NCBI RefSeq assembly: GCF_009910365.1
Contig: NZ_CP036423.1
Location: forward strand, 682,001-746,000
Origin: Aequoribacter fuscus
Lineage (GTDB): Bacteria > Pseudomonadota > Gammaproteobacteria > Pseudomonadales > Halieaceae
Length of the DNA: 64,000 bases
Direction of reading: 5' to 3'
The number at the start of each line of letters is the position of its first letter. Position 1 is the stretch's first letter. Below the pieces are notes generated by a model. It was not told the DNA's origin. It searched no databases and saw nothing but the letters and a program-made list of their open reading frames with translations. The translations under genes and the position numbers were made by a program. This document shows positions 52,661 through 62,500 of this stretch, in pieces.

Positions 52661-53764
52661 ATGAGCGATCTTTCGTCTTTCAAAATTGCCGTAATTCCCG
52701 GTGATGGTATTGGCCAAGAAGTGATGCCTGAAGGGCTCAAAATCATTGAGCTTGCTGCCAATAGTGTTGGGATAACACTTGAGTTGATGCAGTTAGATTG
52801 GGCGTGTGCCGACTATTATCTGGCTCATGGAGTGATGTTGCCGGAAGATTGGAAAAAACAACTCGATGGTGTTGATGCCATATATTTTGGTGCCGTAGGT
52901 TGGCCGGAGGTGGTTCCGGATCACATTTCCCTATGGGATTCGTTGCTGCAATTTCGCAGAGAGTTTGATCAATACATTAATCTACGCCCTGTCAGAACAT
53001 TTGCCGGCGTGCCTTTTCCTTTGGCTGGAAAAGCCCCCGGAGATATTCAGTACTCAATTGTTAGGGAAAATACGGAGGGCGAATACTCTTCTGTAGGCGG
53101 GGTGATGTTTGCTAATACTGATCGAGAGGTTGTGGTGCAACAGTCTGTTTTTACGCGGCACGGAGCAGATCGTGTTCTCAAATATGCGTACGAGTTGGCC
53201 GCTAGCTCTGCACCAGATAGCCGTCGTCTGACCGTCGCTACCAAAAGTAACGGTATGGCCATCAGTATGCCTTGGTGGGATGAGCGCGCCAAAGCGATGT
53301 CGAACAATTATCCCGATGTGGTTTGGGATAAGCAGCATATTGATATCTTGTGTGCCAGATTGGTATTGCAGCCTGAACGGTTCGACGTGATTGTGGCCAC
53401 TAATTTATTTGGCGACATTTTATCTGATCTCGGTCCCGCTACCACCGGAACTATTGGGATTGCACCTTCAGCAAACCTCAACCCCGAGCGCGTGTTTCCC
53501 TCTTTGTTTGAGCCGGTACATGGGTCGGCACCCGACATTGCCGGTAAAGGCATTGCTAATCCTGTGGGGATGATTTGGTCTGGCGCTATGATGCTGGACT
53601 TTTTGACTCAAGGCGATAGTAGGGGTCGACAGGCGCATGATGTTATTTTGAAAGCAATCGAAATGGTGTTAGCCAATGGGCCCAGAACACCTGATTTGGG
53701 TGGTGATGCTTCGACGAAAGAGATGGGTGATGCGATCGCTGCGCTCGTTAGCGCTTCCTTTTAA
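52661..53764 (+). CDS. Tartrate dehydrogenase-like enzyme (isocitrate/isopropylmalate DH family)
   Basis: 367 residues of the beta-decarboxylating dehydrogenase family. IAVIPGDGIGQEVMPEGLKI opens the protein; GAVGWPEVVPDHISLW is characteristic of tartrate dehydrogenase/decarboxylase and D-malate dehydrogenase rather than isopropylmalate dehydrogenase. REN-TEGEYSSVGG and NLFGDILSDLGP carry substrate and metal residues. It oxidises a 2-hydroxy acid with NAD. It starts two bases after the aminotransferase stop, with GGGGGGTGA as ribosome site; GTG 52655 is an alternative. Confidence 0.87.
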   Translation: MSDLSSFKIAVIPGDGIGQEVMPEGLKIIELAANSVGITLELMQLDWACADYYLAHGVMLPEDWKKQLDGVDAIYFGAVGWPEVVPDHISLWDSLLQFRREFDQYINLRPVRTFAGVPFPLAGKAPGDIQYSIVRENTEGEYSSVGGVMFANTDREVVVQQSVFTRHGADRVLKYAYELAASSAPDSRRLTVATKSNGMAISMPWWDERAKAMSNNYPDVVWDKQHIDILCARLVLQPERFDVIVATNLFGDILSDLGPATTGTIGIAPSANLNPERVFPSLFEPVHGSAPDIAGKGIANPVGMIWSGAMMLDFLTQGDSRGRQAHDVILKAIEMVLANGPRTPDLGGDASTKEMGDAIAALVSASF

Positions 53765-53784
53765 AGTTTGTTTGTGAGGTGTTT

Positions 53785-55275
53785 ATGTCCAGTTCGATTG
53801 AGCTGTGTGTAAGTCAAAGCTCGTGGTTGTCTCCTCTCAATTACATTGATGGCAATTGGCTGCCCGCAGCCTCAGCTGACTATATAGAGGTGTTTAATCC
53901 GGCGACGGGTGCCGTTGTTGCGGTGGTGCCTGACAGCTCGGATGACGATTCGTTGTTAGCCCTTGATGCGGCCTATGCTGCATTTCAGGATTGGCGAAAA
54001 ACCGATGTGCGTACACGTTCGAATTTGCTTCGTGAATGGCATCGACTGATCGTTGAAAATACAGAAGACTTGGCAATGCTCATGTCCTTAGAGCAAGGAA
54101 AACCCTTAGCGGAAGCTAGAGGTGAGGTGGCTTATGGAGCCTCTTACGTACTTTGGTACGCAGAAGAAGCGCTTCGTCTGAATGGTACCATTCTTCCTAA
54201 CTTGCTCGGTGACCGCCAGCAACAAGTTAGGATAGAGCCCGTTGGTGTCGTGGCATGTATTACCCCATGGAATTTTCCCCTTGCTATTATCGCTCGAAAG
54301 ATTGCGCCAGCTTTAGCCGCTGGATGCACCGTGGTAGCCAAGCCTTCTGAGGAAACACCATTAACTGCTTTAGCGCTTGCTGATTTGGCTCATCGGGCGG
54401 GAATCCCCAAAGGGGTACTAAACATGGTAGTGGCCTCACGTGAGAATACTCCGGTGTTGGTAAAGGCCTGGTTAGACGATCCGAGAGTTCGTAAAATTTC
54501 TTTTACTGGCTCTACCGCCGTAGGGAAATACTTGGCCAAGGAGTCTGCACAAACTTTGAAACGTCTGTCCTTGGAGCTCGGTGGCAACGCACCATTTATT
54601 GTGTTTGATTCGGCCCAAATTGATGTGGCCGTATCTGCATTGTTGCAAGGCAAATTTAGAAATGGTGGGCAAACTTGCATTTGCCCAAACAGGGTATTCG
54701 TGCAAGAAAGTGTTTATGAAGCGTTTTGCTCTGCACTGGTTGCTAAGGTTGAATCGCTTAAATGCGGTCCTGCGACTCAGCTCGATGCTGAGATCGGTCC
54801 TATGATTAACGCTAAAGCAATACAGAAAATTGACAGCCATATCGACAGTGCAAAAACGGGTGGTGCGAGAGTTTTGTGCGGTGGATTCCCTTTAAGTGGC
54901 GCAGACTTTGAGAGTGGCCATTTTTATTGTCCTACGGTGCTCGTGGATGTGCCGAAAGGAACGTTATTTTGTCACGAAGAAACGTTTGGGCCTGTTGTGC
55001 CGGTGTTTAAATTCAAGCATGAAGAAGATGTGGTTGCTGAAGCCAATTCGACACCCTACGGTTTGGCGGCGTATTTTTGCAGTGAAGATTATCGTCAGAT
55101 TGAGCGTGTTGCTGCCAGCCTTGATGTTGGAGTGGTGGGTATTAACACTGGTATCGTGGCGAGTGAGGCTGCGCCTTTTGGTGGAGTTAAAGAATCTGGT
55201 TATGGTCGTGAAGGAAGTAAACAGGGTTTACTTGACTATTGCGATACAAAATATCTTTGTCAGAGTATGACTTGA
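53785..55275 (+). CDS. NAD(P)-dependent semialdehyde dehydrogenase (GabD-like)
   Basis: A 496-residue aldehyde dehydrogenase of the succinate-semialdehyde dehydrogenase group. Motifs are ACITPWNFPLAIIARKIAPA, FTGSTAVGKYL, LELGGNAPFIVF with the general-base Glu, and GGQTCICPNRVFV with the nucleophilic Cys; the ending GREGSKQGLLDYCDTKYLC is typical of GabD. It likely finishes the aminotransferase product to an acid entering central metabolism. ATG 53785 has GAGG upstream; it lies 20 bases after the previous stop. Confidence 0.9.
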   Translation: MSSSIELCVSQSSWLSPLNYIDGNWLPAASADYIEVFNPATGAVVAVVPDSSDDDSLLALDAAYAAFQDWRKTDVRTRSNLLREWHRLIVENTEDLAMLMSLEQGKPLAEARGEVAYGASYVLWYAEEALRLNGTILPNLLGDRQQQVRIEPVGVVACITPWNFPLAIIARKIAPALAAGCTVVAKPSEETPLTALALADLAHRAGIPKGVLNMVVASRENTPVLVKAWLDDPRVRKISFTGSTAVGKYLAKESAQTLKRLSLELGGNAPFIVFDSAQIDVAVSALLQGKFRNGGQTCICPNRVFVQESVYEAFCSALVAKVESLKCGPATQLDAEIGPMINAKAIQKIDSHIDSAKTGGARVLCGGFPLSGADFESGHFYCPTVLVDVPKGTLFCHEETFGPVVPVFKFKHEEDVVAEANSTPYGLAAYFCSEDYRQIERVAASLDVGVVGINTGIVASEAAPFGGVKESGYGREGSKQGLLDYCDTKYLCQSMT

Positions 55276-55295
55276 TCGAGTATTCAGGGGTTTAA

Positions 55296-56249
55296 ATGGA
55301 TAATTATCCCATTGAAATTGGCGTCCCAAATATCACAGAGTTTGAACTAGGTAATACAGGTGTTCCCTATGTGTGGCGGTGGGATTCCTGCTCGCCCGGC
55401 CCAGTGGTTATGATCAGCGCATTGACGCACGGTAACGAAATTTGTGGCGCTCAAGTAATAATGGAGCTGCTAAAGGCGGAATTACGTCCAACAAGAGGTA
55501 GTTTGGTTTTGGCTTTCTCGAATGTGCATGCTTTTAACACTTTTGAGATGAAAAACCCTGACAAGTCACGATTTGTTGATGAAGATTTTAATAGAGTTTG
55601 GTCTTCTGAACGACTCGAATCATCAGAGGGTAAGGTATCTTTAGAGTTGATGCGTGCTCGAGAGATGCGGAACCTTATTGACCAGGTTGATTTTTTATTG
55701 GACATCCACTCTATGCATGAAAAATGTGCCCCTCTGTTATTGTCGGGGCCAACAGATAAAGGATTAAAGTTCGCACAATCTATGGGTTGGCCCAGAGATA
55801 TCATTGTTGATCAAGGGCACAAAGAAGGACGCCGCTTGAGAGATTATGGCGATTTCAATAATGAAGATAGCGACAAAAACGCCCTGTTGATCGAATGCGG
55901 TCAGCATTGGGAAAAGGGTGTTATCGAAGCGGCGCGCTCAATTACCGGCCGATTTTTACTGCAGCTTGGGATTGTTGACGAGAGTGCATTACCAATGGAA
56001 TGGTCTGCGCCGACTCTTGTAGAGCAGCGAGCGATCGTAGTTACCGAGGCTGTGGTAGCCAATTCATATGAATTTGTATTCGTAGACGAATATTTTGGAT
56101 TAGAGACCATTCCCCACAAAGGTACAGTGATTGCGTATGATGATGGAGAAGCGGTTATCACTCCCTACGATGAATGTATATTGGTCATGCCATCGTTGAG
56201 ACAGTTACGCCCTGGGGTCACAGTCGTGCGCTTTGGTTACATTGCGTAA
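55296..56249 (+). CDS. Succinylglutamate desuccinylase/aspartoacylase family deacylase
   Basis: A 317-residue zinc-dependent amidohydrolase of the AstE/AspA (M14-like) family. Zinc ligands are in ALTHGNEICG (His-x2-Glu) and LLDIHSMHE (His); FVDEDFNRVW holds substrate-binding Asn and Arg; LLIECGQHWEKG is the late Glu/His region. Related enzymes remove N-acyl groups from amino acids, including N-acetyl-diaminobutyrate in ectoine breakdown. Here it may release the acyl group of an N-acylated intermediate. Last gene of the plus-strand operon. Confidence 0.87.
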   Translation: MDNYPIEIGVPNITEFELGNTGVPYVWRWDSCSPGPVVMISALTHGNEICGAQVIMELLKAELRPTRGSLVLAFSNVHAFNTFEMKNPDKSRFVDEDFNRVWSSERLESSEGKVSLELMRAREMRNLIDQVDFLLDIHSMHEKCAPLLLSGPTDKGLKFAQSMGWPRDIIVDQGHKEGRRLRDYGDFNNEDSDKNALLIECGQHWEKGVIEAARSITGRFLLQLGIVDESALPMEWSAPTLVEQRAIVVTEAVVANSYEFVFVDEYFGLETIPHKGTVIAYDDGEAVITPYDECILVMPSLRQLRPGVTVVRFGYIA

Positions 56250-56591
56250 TTAGATTTGCACGATGTTGGTGCGGCTCCAGACGAGCGCGGTAACGGATAT
56301 TGCCTTTTCACCGATTCATCTTTTGATAGCGCTTGAGTTCGTCTGTTTTCTAAAATTCTTTAAAAAAGCCAATTCAGCATTTTCTGCTATTTAGGCAGTT
56401 TCAAAAAGGCTTTTTGCTGAACGGGTTTAGTGATTTAACTCATTATGACTTACGCACAGAGCTAGACTGAATCGCATGTGTGCGGCTTGAGAGTTAGTGC
56501 AGGTCAACATAGGGGTGTTTGGGTTTTAGATATGCGGCCTTTTGGTGCGCATCACTAAACCGAAAAGTAAAAATCATTGGGGAGAAACTAA
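56250..56591. other. Intergenic region before the TonB receptor gene
   Basis: 342 bases without a gene. AAAAAGCC at about 56364 and GGCTTTTTGC at about 56410 are inverted to each other and could end the upstream operon. No Fur-box-like palindrome was seen, so iron control of the receptor is not supported. GGGGAG lies shortly before the receptor ATG. Confidence 0.4.
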
Positions 56592-58715
56592 ATGAAAAAT
56601 CCACAGGGATCCAGAATCGCTACGATTACTGGTGCAATTATCAGCTTGGGCCTTTCTTCCGTTACTTTGGCGGATAGTCAGACTGAGCTAGAAGAAGTTT
56701 TAGTATTGTCCAAGAAACAACCTTATCGAGGTGATACACCTATTCAGGATCTGCCTCAACAAGTACAAGTGATTGACGGTGATTTAATTGCGAGTGTCGG
56801 TGCTGAAACTTTGCAAGGGGCCCTCGATTTTGCCGGTGGCTTGGCACGTCAAAATAGCTTTGGTGGCCTATGGGATAGTTTTGCTATTCGTGGTTTTGCC
56901 GGTGACGAGAATTTGCCTTCTGGTTATCTAATAAATGGCTTTTCGGGTGGACGTGGATTCAGTGGTAATCGAGATTCAGCTAATATTGATAGCATTGAAA
57001 TTCTAAAAGGCCCTGGGTCAGCCCTTTATGGTCGCGGAGAACCTGGTGGTGTCGTCAACATCATTACCAAGAAGCCGCAATTTGAATCAGAGGGTTATGT
57101 TCGGGCATCAATCGGCCGATACAATAATTACCGTACTGAGGTAGATTACACCTCGGGCTTGAGCGAGTCTGTAGCTTTCCGTATTAACGGAGCCTATGAA
57201 GATAAGGATAGCTTTAGAGATACGGTAACCTCGAAAAAACTTTCTTTAACGCCATCGGTGACGTTTGTAGTCAGTGATAGCACCAGCATTACTTATGAGC
57301 TTGAATACTTAGATCAAGAAACGCCCTTTGATCGTGGTATCGTATCAATCGACGGCAACCCCAAGGTATTGCCCGTTGAAACCTTTTTGGGTGAACCTGG
57401 AGATGGCCCAATTCAAATCGACGCGGTCGGGCACCAGTTAACGTTCCAACACAGCTTGAATGATAGTTGGGATGTACTGGGCGGCATTGGTGTAAGAAGC
57501 TCATCGTTTGAGGGTGCTTCATCTGAGCCAGAATTATCAGGTGGCCGCCAGTTACTTGACGACGATGGTGAAACCTTGGTTCGTCAAGTACGTGTTCGTG
57601 ACTACGATGCAGATGACACTTCGGCTCGTATTGAATTCACCGGTAAAATCGAATCGGGTGCCTTGGTTCACCACATGTTAATCGGTGCGGACACGTATCA
57701 ATATGAGCTAGACTCTAAGCAAGACCGATGGCGCGTGGCCTGGGGTGCTGGGGACACGACCTATGCTATTAATGTGTTCGACGTGGTTTATGGTCAAGTA
57801 GCGCCAGGCGCATTTTCTATTACTAATACACTCGAAGAGCAATCGGCGTGGGGGATGTACATCCAAGATCAGATTGACTTATCAGAGCAGTGGCGAATGG
57901 TTTTGGGGCTTCGATACGATGACTTCACCCAAGATATCACCAACCGAAACGCGGGCACAAAAAGTTCACAAGATCAGACACAGACAAGTCCACGATTTGG
58001 TTTGGTTTATGAACCCAATGCTAATTTGAGTTTTTACCTGAGTTATGCAAATGGTTTTAGACCTAATAGCGGCGCGGATTTCTCTGGATCTGCTTTCGAG
58101 CCGGAAGAAAGTAAGTCGTACGAAATTGGTGTGAAATACGTTTCGGATAGCGGCGACCTGGCCACTACTGTTGCCCTGTTCTCGATGGAAAAATCAAATA
58201 TCTTGAGTGCCGATCCAGTCAACGGAGGTTTTTCTGCCGCATTGGGTGAAGCTGAATCAGAAGGTCTAGAGTTAGATGTTACCGGTAGGCTTAGCGACAG
58301 CGTCCGCATGTTGTTAACCTATGCTTATGTCGACGCGCAGACGTCAAATGATGTCACCAATTTTGATTGGGGCGTGGCCGTGCCCGCGGGTAGCCCTTTG
58401 ATTAATATTCCAAAGCACAGCGCAAATTTGCTGATTGCCAAAGAATTTAATGTTAATGGTGCAGATTCTGAAGTCGGTTTTACCATCAATTACGTTGATG
58501 ATCGATTAGGCGAAACTATTGATCCTACCTATCGCTTGCCCGAGTATACTTTGTTTAATCTATTTGGCAGCTATACTGTGAGTGATCGCTTTAAGGTCAG
58601 CGTTAATTTAGACAACATCACCGACGAAAAATACTATGTGAGTTCGTATCATAAATGGTGGACAACACCTGGTGCTCCCATGACGTATTCAGTGGGTGTC
58701 GAATATAAGTTCTAG
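56592..58715 (+). CDS. TonB-dependent outer membrane receptor
   Basis: A 707-residue receptor with a signal peptide (cleavage near residue 27, VTLA-DS), a plug domain and a 22-strand barrel. The plug has IQDLPQQVQVIDGDLIAS, DSIEILKGPGSALYGRGEPG and GVVNIITKKP, as in siderophore receptors of the FhuA type. The C-terminus ends with the usual aromatic residue (YSVGVEYKF). Placed right after the catabolic operon and before an Lrp-type regulator, it may import the substrate of that cluster rather than a siderophore. No TonB/ExbBD genes are nearby. Confidence 0.92.
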   Translation: MKNPQGSRIATITGAIISLGLSSVTLADSQTELEEVLVLSKKQPYRGDTPIQDLPQQVQVIDGDLIASVGAETLQGALDFAGGLARQNSFGGLWDSFAIRGFAGDENLPSGYLINGFSGGRGFSGNRDSANIDSIEILKGPGSALYGRGEPGGVVNIITKKPQFESEGYVRASIGRYNNYRTEVDYTSGLSESVAFRINGAYEDKDSFRDTVTSKKLSLTPSVTFVVSDSTSITYELEYLDQETPFDRGIVSIDGNPKVLPVETFLGEPGDGPIQIDAVGHQLTFQHSLNDSWDVLGGIGVRSSSFEGASSEPELSGGRQLLDDDGETLVRQVRVRDYDADDTSARIEFTGKIESGALVHHMLIGADTYQYELDSKQDRWRVAWGAGDTTYAINVFDVVYGQVAPGAFSITNTLEEQSAWGMYIQDQIDLSEQWRMVLGLRYDDFTQDITNRNAGTKSSQDQTQTSPRFGLVYEPNANLSFYLSYANGFRPNSGADFSGSAFEPEESKSYEIGVKYVSDSGDLATTVALFSMEKSNILSADPVNGGFSAALGEAESEGLELDVTGRLSDSVRMLLTYAYVDAQTSNDVTNFDWGVAVPAGSPLINIPKHSANLLIAKEFNVNGADSEVGFTINYVDDRLGETIDPTYRLPEYTLFNLFGSYTVSDRFKVSVNLDNITDEKYYVSSYHKWWTTPGAPMTYSVGVEYKF

Positions 58716-58734
58716 TTGTTAGATAGACCCATAT

Positions 58735-58779
58735 GGCTCGCCGAGATTGAAAAGATTCAGTCTCGGTGAGTCATTTTTT
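58735..58779 (+). terminator. Intrinsic terminator after the TonB receptor
   Basis: A long stem, GGCTCGCCGAGATTGAA pairing with TTCAGTCTCGGTGAGTC (with a few G-U pairs), has a four-base loop and is followed by ATTTTTTATT. It is strong and clearly Rho-independent. Confidence 0.9.
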
Positions 58780-58919
58780 ATTAATAAATTGACGGTGCTG
58801 ACTCGCTGGGCTAAATTTTTTGCTCAGGTGCGAGAGGCTTTGAAGGTTTAGACATAGAGGCGTGCTCGCATTGAGCTGCAGGTTTATTTATATCACGCAG
58901 GTAATGGAATCTCATCTGT

Positions 58920-59411
58920 ATGTCTGGTCAGAAACTCGATCGAATCGACATTAACATCTTGGCAGAACTACAACGCAACGGGCGTATTACTAATACCGAC
59001 CTCGCAGATGCCGTAGCCTTATCTCCAAGCCCCTGTCTCGCTCGCGTGAAGCGACTAGAGAAAAATGGTTACATCGTGAGCTATAACGCGACCGTAGCAC
59101 TAGAAAAGCTGGGTGAGACCTCTACGGTTTTTACAGAGGTAACTCTTGAAGATCACCACATGGAAGACTTTGCTCGATTCGAGAGGCGTATTCAAACGAT
59201 TGATGAAGTGATTGAATGCCACTTAATTAGTGGAGGTTATGACTATCTTCTTAAATTCACGACACGCGGTATAGTGCATTATCAGCAGCTGATGGAAGAC
59301 ATCTTGGTAAAAGATTTTGGTATTGCGAAGTATTTTAGCTACGTGGTTTTGAAATCTCCTGTGGTGAAACTCCATTATCCGCTCTCTACTTTATTCAAAG
59401 ACAAGATCTGA
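58920..59411 (+). CDS. Lrp/AsnC family transcriptional regulator
   Basis: A 163-residue regulator. The helix-turn-helix is LDRIDINILAELQRNGRITN with the recognition part ALSPSPCLARVKRLEKNGYI; the ligand-binding RAM domain follows (ECHLISGGYDYLLKFTTRGI). Lrp-type proteins of this size usually control amino-acid or amine catabolic genes next to them and respond to the amino acid. It is the only regulator in the block and is the best candidate to control the divergent operons at 50887-51275. Confidence 0.92.
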   Translation: MSGQKLDRIDINILAELQRNGRITNTDLADAVALSPSPCLARVKRLEKNGYIVSYNATVALEKLGETSTVFTEVTLEDHHMEDFARFERRIQTIDEVIECHLISGGYDYLLKFTTRGIVHYQQLMEDILVKDFGIAKYFSYVVLKSPVVKLHYPLSTLFKDKI

Positions 59412-59486
59412 TTTTACCTTCCGTATCTGATACGTGGGAGGTGCTCTTCTTTGCTAGAGGGTCTTGTATGAGTTTTCGTATTGAAC

Positions 59487-59577
59487 GCTACCCATGCTGG
59501 GTAGCGTAACCAGTTTGAATGTGTCGGTGGCGACTGGTGTCTCGTTGTACGAGGTGGTGCGCCAGCGCCAGCGTTAG
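59487..59577 (+). pseudogene. Duplicated 3' end of rlmB
   Basis: Encodes LPMLGSVTSLNVSVATGVSL then YEVVRQRQR and a TAG at 59575-59577, the C-terminus of RlmB. The first 48 bases are identical to 29794-29841; the rest differs at several mostly silent positions, so it comes from a different rlmB allele. Upstream of 59487 no rlmB sequence is found and stops occur in frame. It is most simply the original chromosomal rlmB end, displaced by the 29.7 kb insertion. It overlaps the cusA stop by two bases. Confidence 0.85.
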
Positions 59578-62500
59578 CGCTGGGCTGGGACAGCCAGTAA
59601 GTAACGATACAAGACTGGCAGCACAATCAGCGTTAACACTAAAGTACTGACTACGCCGCCCACCATGGGTGCGGCAATGCGACTCATGACTTCCACTCCT
59701 GTACCCTCGCCCAAGAGTATCGGTAGCATGCCGATAAACACACTGCTTGCGGTCATCAAGATGGGGCGTACTCGGCGACTCGCGCCTTCGATAATGGCGT
59801 CGTTCAAAGCCTTAGTGTCTGACTCCGAGTTCGACGCGCTGACAGACTGCTGCAGATACACCAGCATCAGTATGCCAATTTCGATCGAAAGACCTGCCAA
59901 AGCGATAAAGCCCACGCCAACCGCAACCGATAGATTAAACCCCAGCCCGTACAGTAACCAGGCACTGCCGACCAGCGATAGTGGCAGAGTAAGCAGTAGT
60001 AGCAGTACTTCACGCATGGATTTAAATTGCATTAGCAATAGCGCTACGATAATCGCAAGGGTGATGGGCACAATAATTTTGAGTCGCTCGAGCGCACGCT
60101 GCATGTACTGATATTGCCCGGCCCAACTAAGCGTGTAGCCAGGGGGCAGGTTTAGCTCTTGATCCAATAGCGCTTGGGCTTGGGTCACATAAGATCCTAA
60201 GTCGGTGTCTTTAACATCGATGTAGACCCATGCGTTAAGACGTGCGTTCTCGCTTTTCAGCATCGCCGCACCTCGCTCATGCATTACCTCAGCGACATCT
60301 TGTAGTTCGATCATGCCTTGGTTCGGCGTGGCAATTAACAGGGTTTTAAGATCGGCAAGGCTGTCTCTGTCACCTTGCGGGTAACGGGCGTTTACCGGAT
60401 AGCGCTCGCGTCCTTCTAGACTGTACGCAATGGTTTTACCGCCGACTGCAACACTGATTTGCTGTTGTACATCGGCCGTGCTTAAACCGTACTGCCCGGC
60501 TTTGATCGCATCGACCCGAATATTCAAATAGCGTCCAGTGCCTGGACGCTCGGCGTAGACCGATTCGCTGTGTTCCAAGGTATTCAAAAGACCTTCCACA
60601 TCCGCAGCAACCGCTTGTAGTTGTTCTAAATCCGGCCCCGCAATTTTGACGCCCACGGGAGTTTTTATGCCCGTCGCCAGCATATCGATACGCGTTTTAA
60701 TGGGCATGACAAAAGCGTTGCTAAACCCGGGCAAATTTACTGCGGCTCGCAACTCTTGAATAATGTCATCTTTACTGATGCCATCGCGCCACTGCGATTT
60801 GGGTTTTAGTCGAATTACGCTTTCGATCATGCTCAAAGGGGCAGGATCGGTGGCTGTTTCGGCGCGGCCGGCTTTGCCAAACACGCTCTCAACTTCGGGT
60901 ACGGTTTTGATCAAACGATGCGCTTGTTGCAGGCGTAGGCGTGCTTCGCCGATCGAAATACCCGGGTCAAACGTGGGCATATACATGATGTCGCCTTCGT
61001 CTAGATCCGGCATAAATTCACTGCCCAGTTGTGACAAAGGCCACAGCGCGCTTAGCAGTATCAGCGCGGCAGAGGCGAGGGTGGTTTTCGGGTGCTGTAA
61101 GGCCGCGGTTAACATCGGTCGATATGCTCGCTGCAGCCAGCTATTGACTGGGTTCTGTGCTTCGCTGGGGATTTTGCCAACCATCAAGTAGCCAATCAGA
61201 ACCGGAACCAGTGTAATCGCCAAGAAGGCAGAAGCAGCCATAGCGTAGCTTTTAGTAAAAGCCAAGGGGCCGAAAAGGCGGCCTTCTTGTGCCTGTAGGG
61301 CAAACACTGGAAAGAAACTGACGGTAATGATGGCCAAGCCGAAGAATATCGCAGGTGCAACTTCGCTGACCGCGGCGTAGACATGTTGCCATCGGGTCTC
61401 GCGTTCTAGGCGCTGACCGGCTAGGTGTTTGTGTAGATTCTCGACCATGACGATGCTGGCATCTACCATGGCGCCAATCGCAATGGCGATACCCCCCAAA
61501 GACATAATGTTGGCGCTAATGCCTTGGGCGTACATCAACATAAAAGCCAGTAGCAGTGCGACGGGTAGGCTGATGATGGCGACCAAGGACGACCGCAGAT
61601 GAAACAAAAATACGGCGCACACCAGGGCAATGACGATAAACTCTTGCAGCAGTTTTGTGGATAAATCAGTCACTGCGCGCTCTATGAGCTGAGACCGGTC
61701 GTAGACGCTTGTTATCGTGACGCCGGGGGGTAAGCTGGATTCAATGGTGGCGAGTTTGGCTTTAACCGCATCGATTGTTCGTTGCGCGTCCCCACCAGAG
61801 CGCATAACGATAATGCCACCCACGACATCGCCTTGGCCGTTAAAGTCTGCAACCCCCCGTCGCGATAGCGGGCCGAGTGTGACTGATGCGATGTCTTTAA
61901 CCAGCACGGGCAAACCGTTTGCACTTAAGCCCAGGGGCGTGTTTTTGATATCGTCGATACTATCGATGTAACCCAACACTTGAACCATGTGCTCGGCACC
62001 GGCTTGCTCGATGACCGAGGCGCCGCTGGATTGGTTGTTGCGCTGAACGGCCGTTACAATGTGGGTAATAGGAATTTGCAAGCGCCGCAGTGCCTCTGGA
62101 TCAACGACAATTTGGTATTGCTTGACCATGCCGCCCACTTTGGCGACTTCAGCAACGCCCTCGACCGACTGCAGTTCTTGCTTAATAAACCAATCTTGCA
62201 GTCGCGTGAGATCAGCCAAGTCGTGTTGGTTTGAACTATCGGTAATCGCGTACTGGTAGATCCAGCCAACACCAGTGGCGTCGGGGCCAATTTGGGGTTG
62301 CACGCCGGCTGGCAGAATAGTCGATGCCTGGGATAGGTATTCGCTGATACGGCTGCGCGCCCAGTACACATCGGTGCTGTCATCGAAAATAACGTAGACA
62401 TACGAGTCACCCATAAACGAATAAGCTCGTACGGTTTTTGCCCCGGGAATGCCCAGCAGCAAGTTACTTAAAGGGTAAGTGACCTGGTCTTCCACCACCT

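Larger units (their letters stand above)
29794..59534. mobile_element. 29.7 kb insertion flanked by duplicated rlmB 3' ends
   Basis: The 48 bases 29794-29841 are identical to 59487-59534. Both sites continue as rlmB C-terminal coding sequence to a stop, but with several mostly synonymous differences, and upstream of 59487 there is no rlmB sequence. Both rlmB ends are convergent with a copper-type gene whose stop overlaps the rlmB stop. This fits site-specific or single-crossover insertion into the rlmB 3' end. Cargo is copper-related genes, an IS66 and a catabolic cluster. No integrase is visible, so the mechanism is open. Confidence 0.65.

Noticed and set aside
56250-56591. Fur box before the TonB receptor
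   Set aside because: No 19 bp palindrome like the Fur consensus was found.
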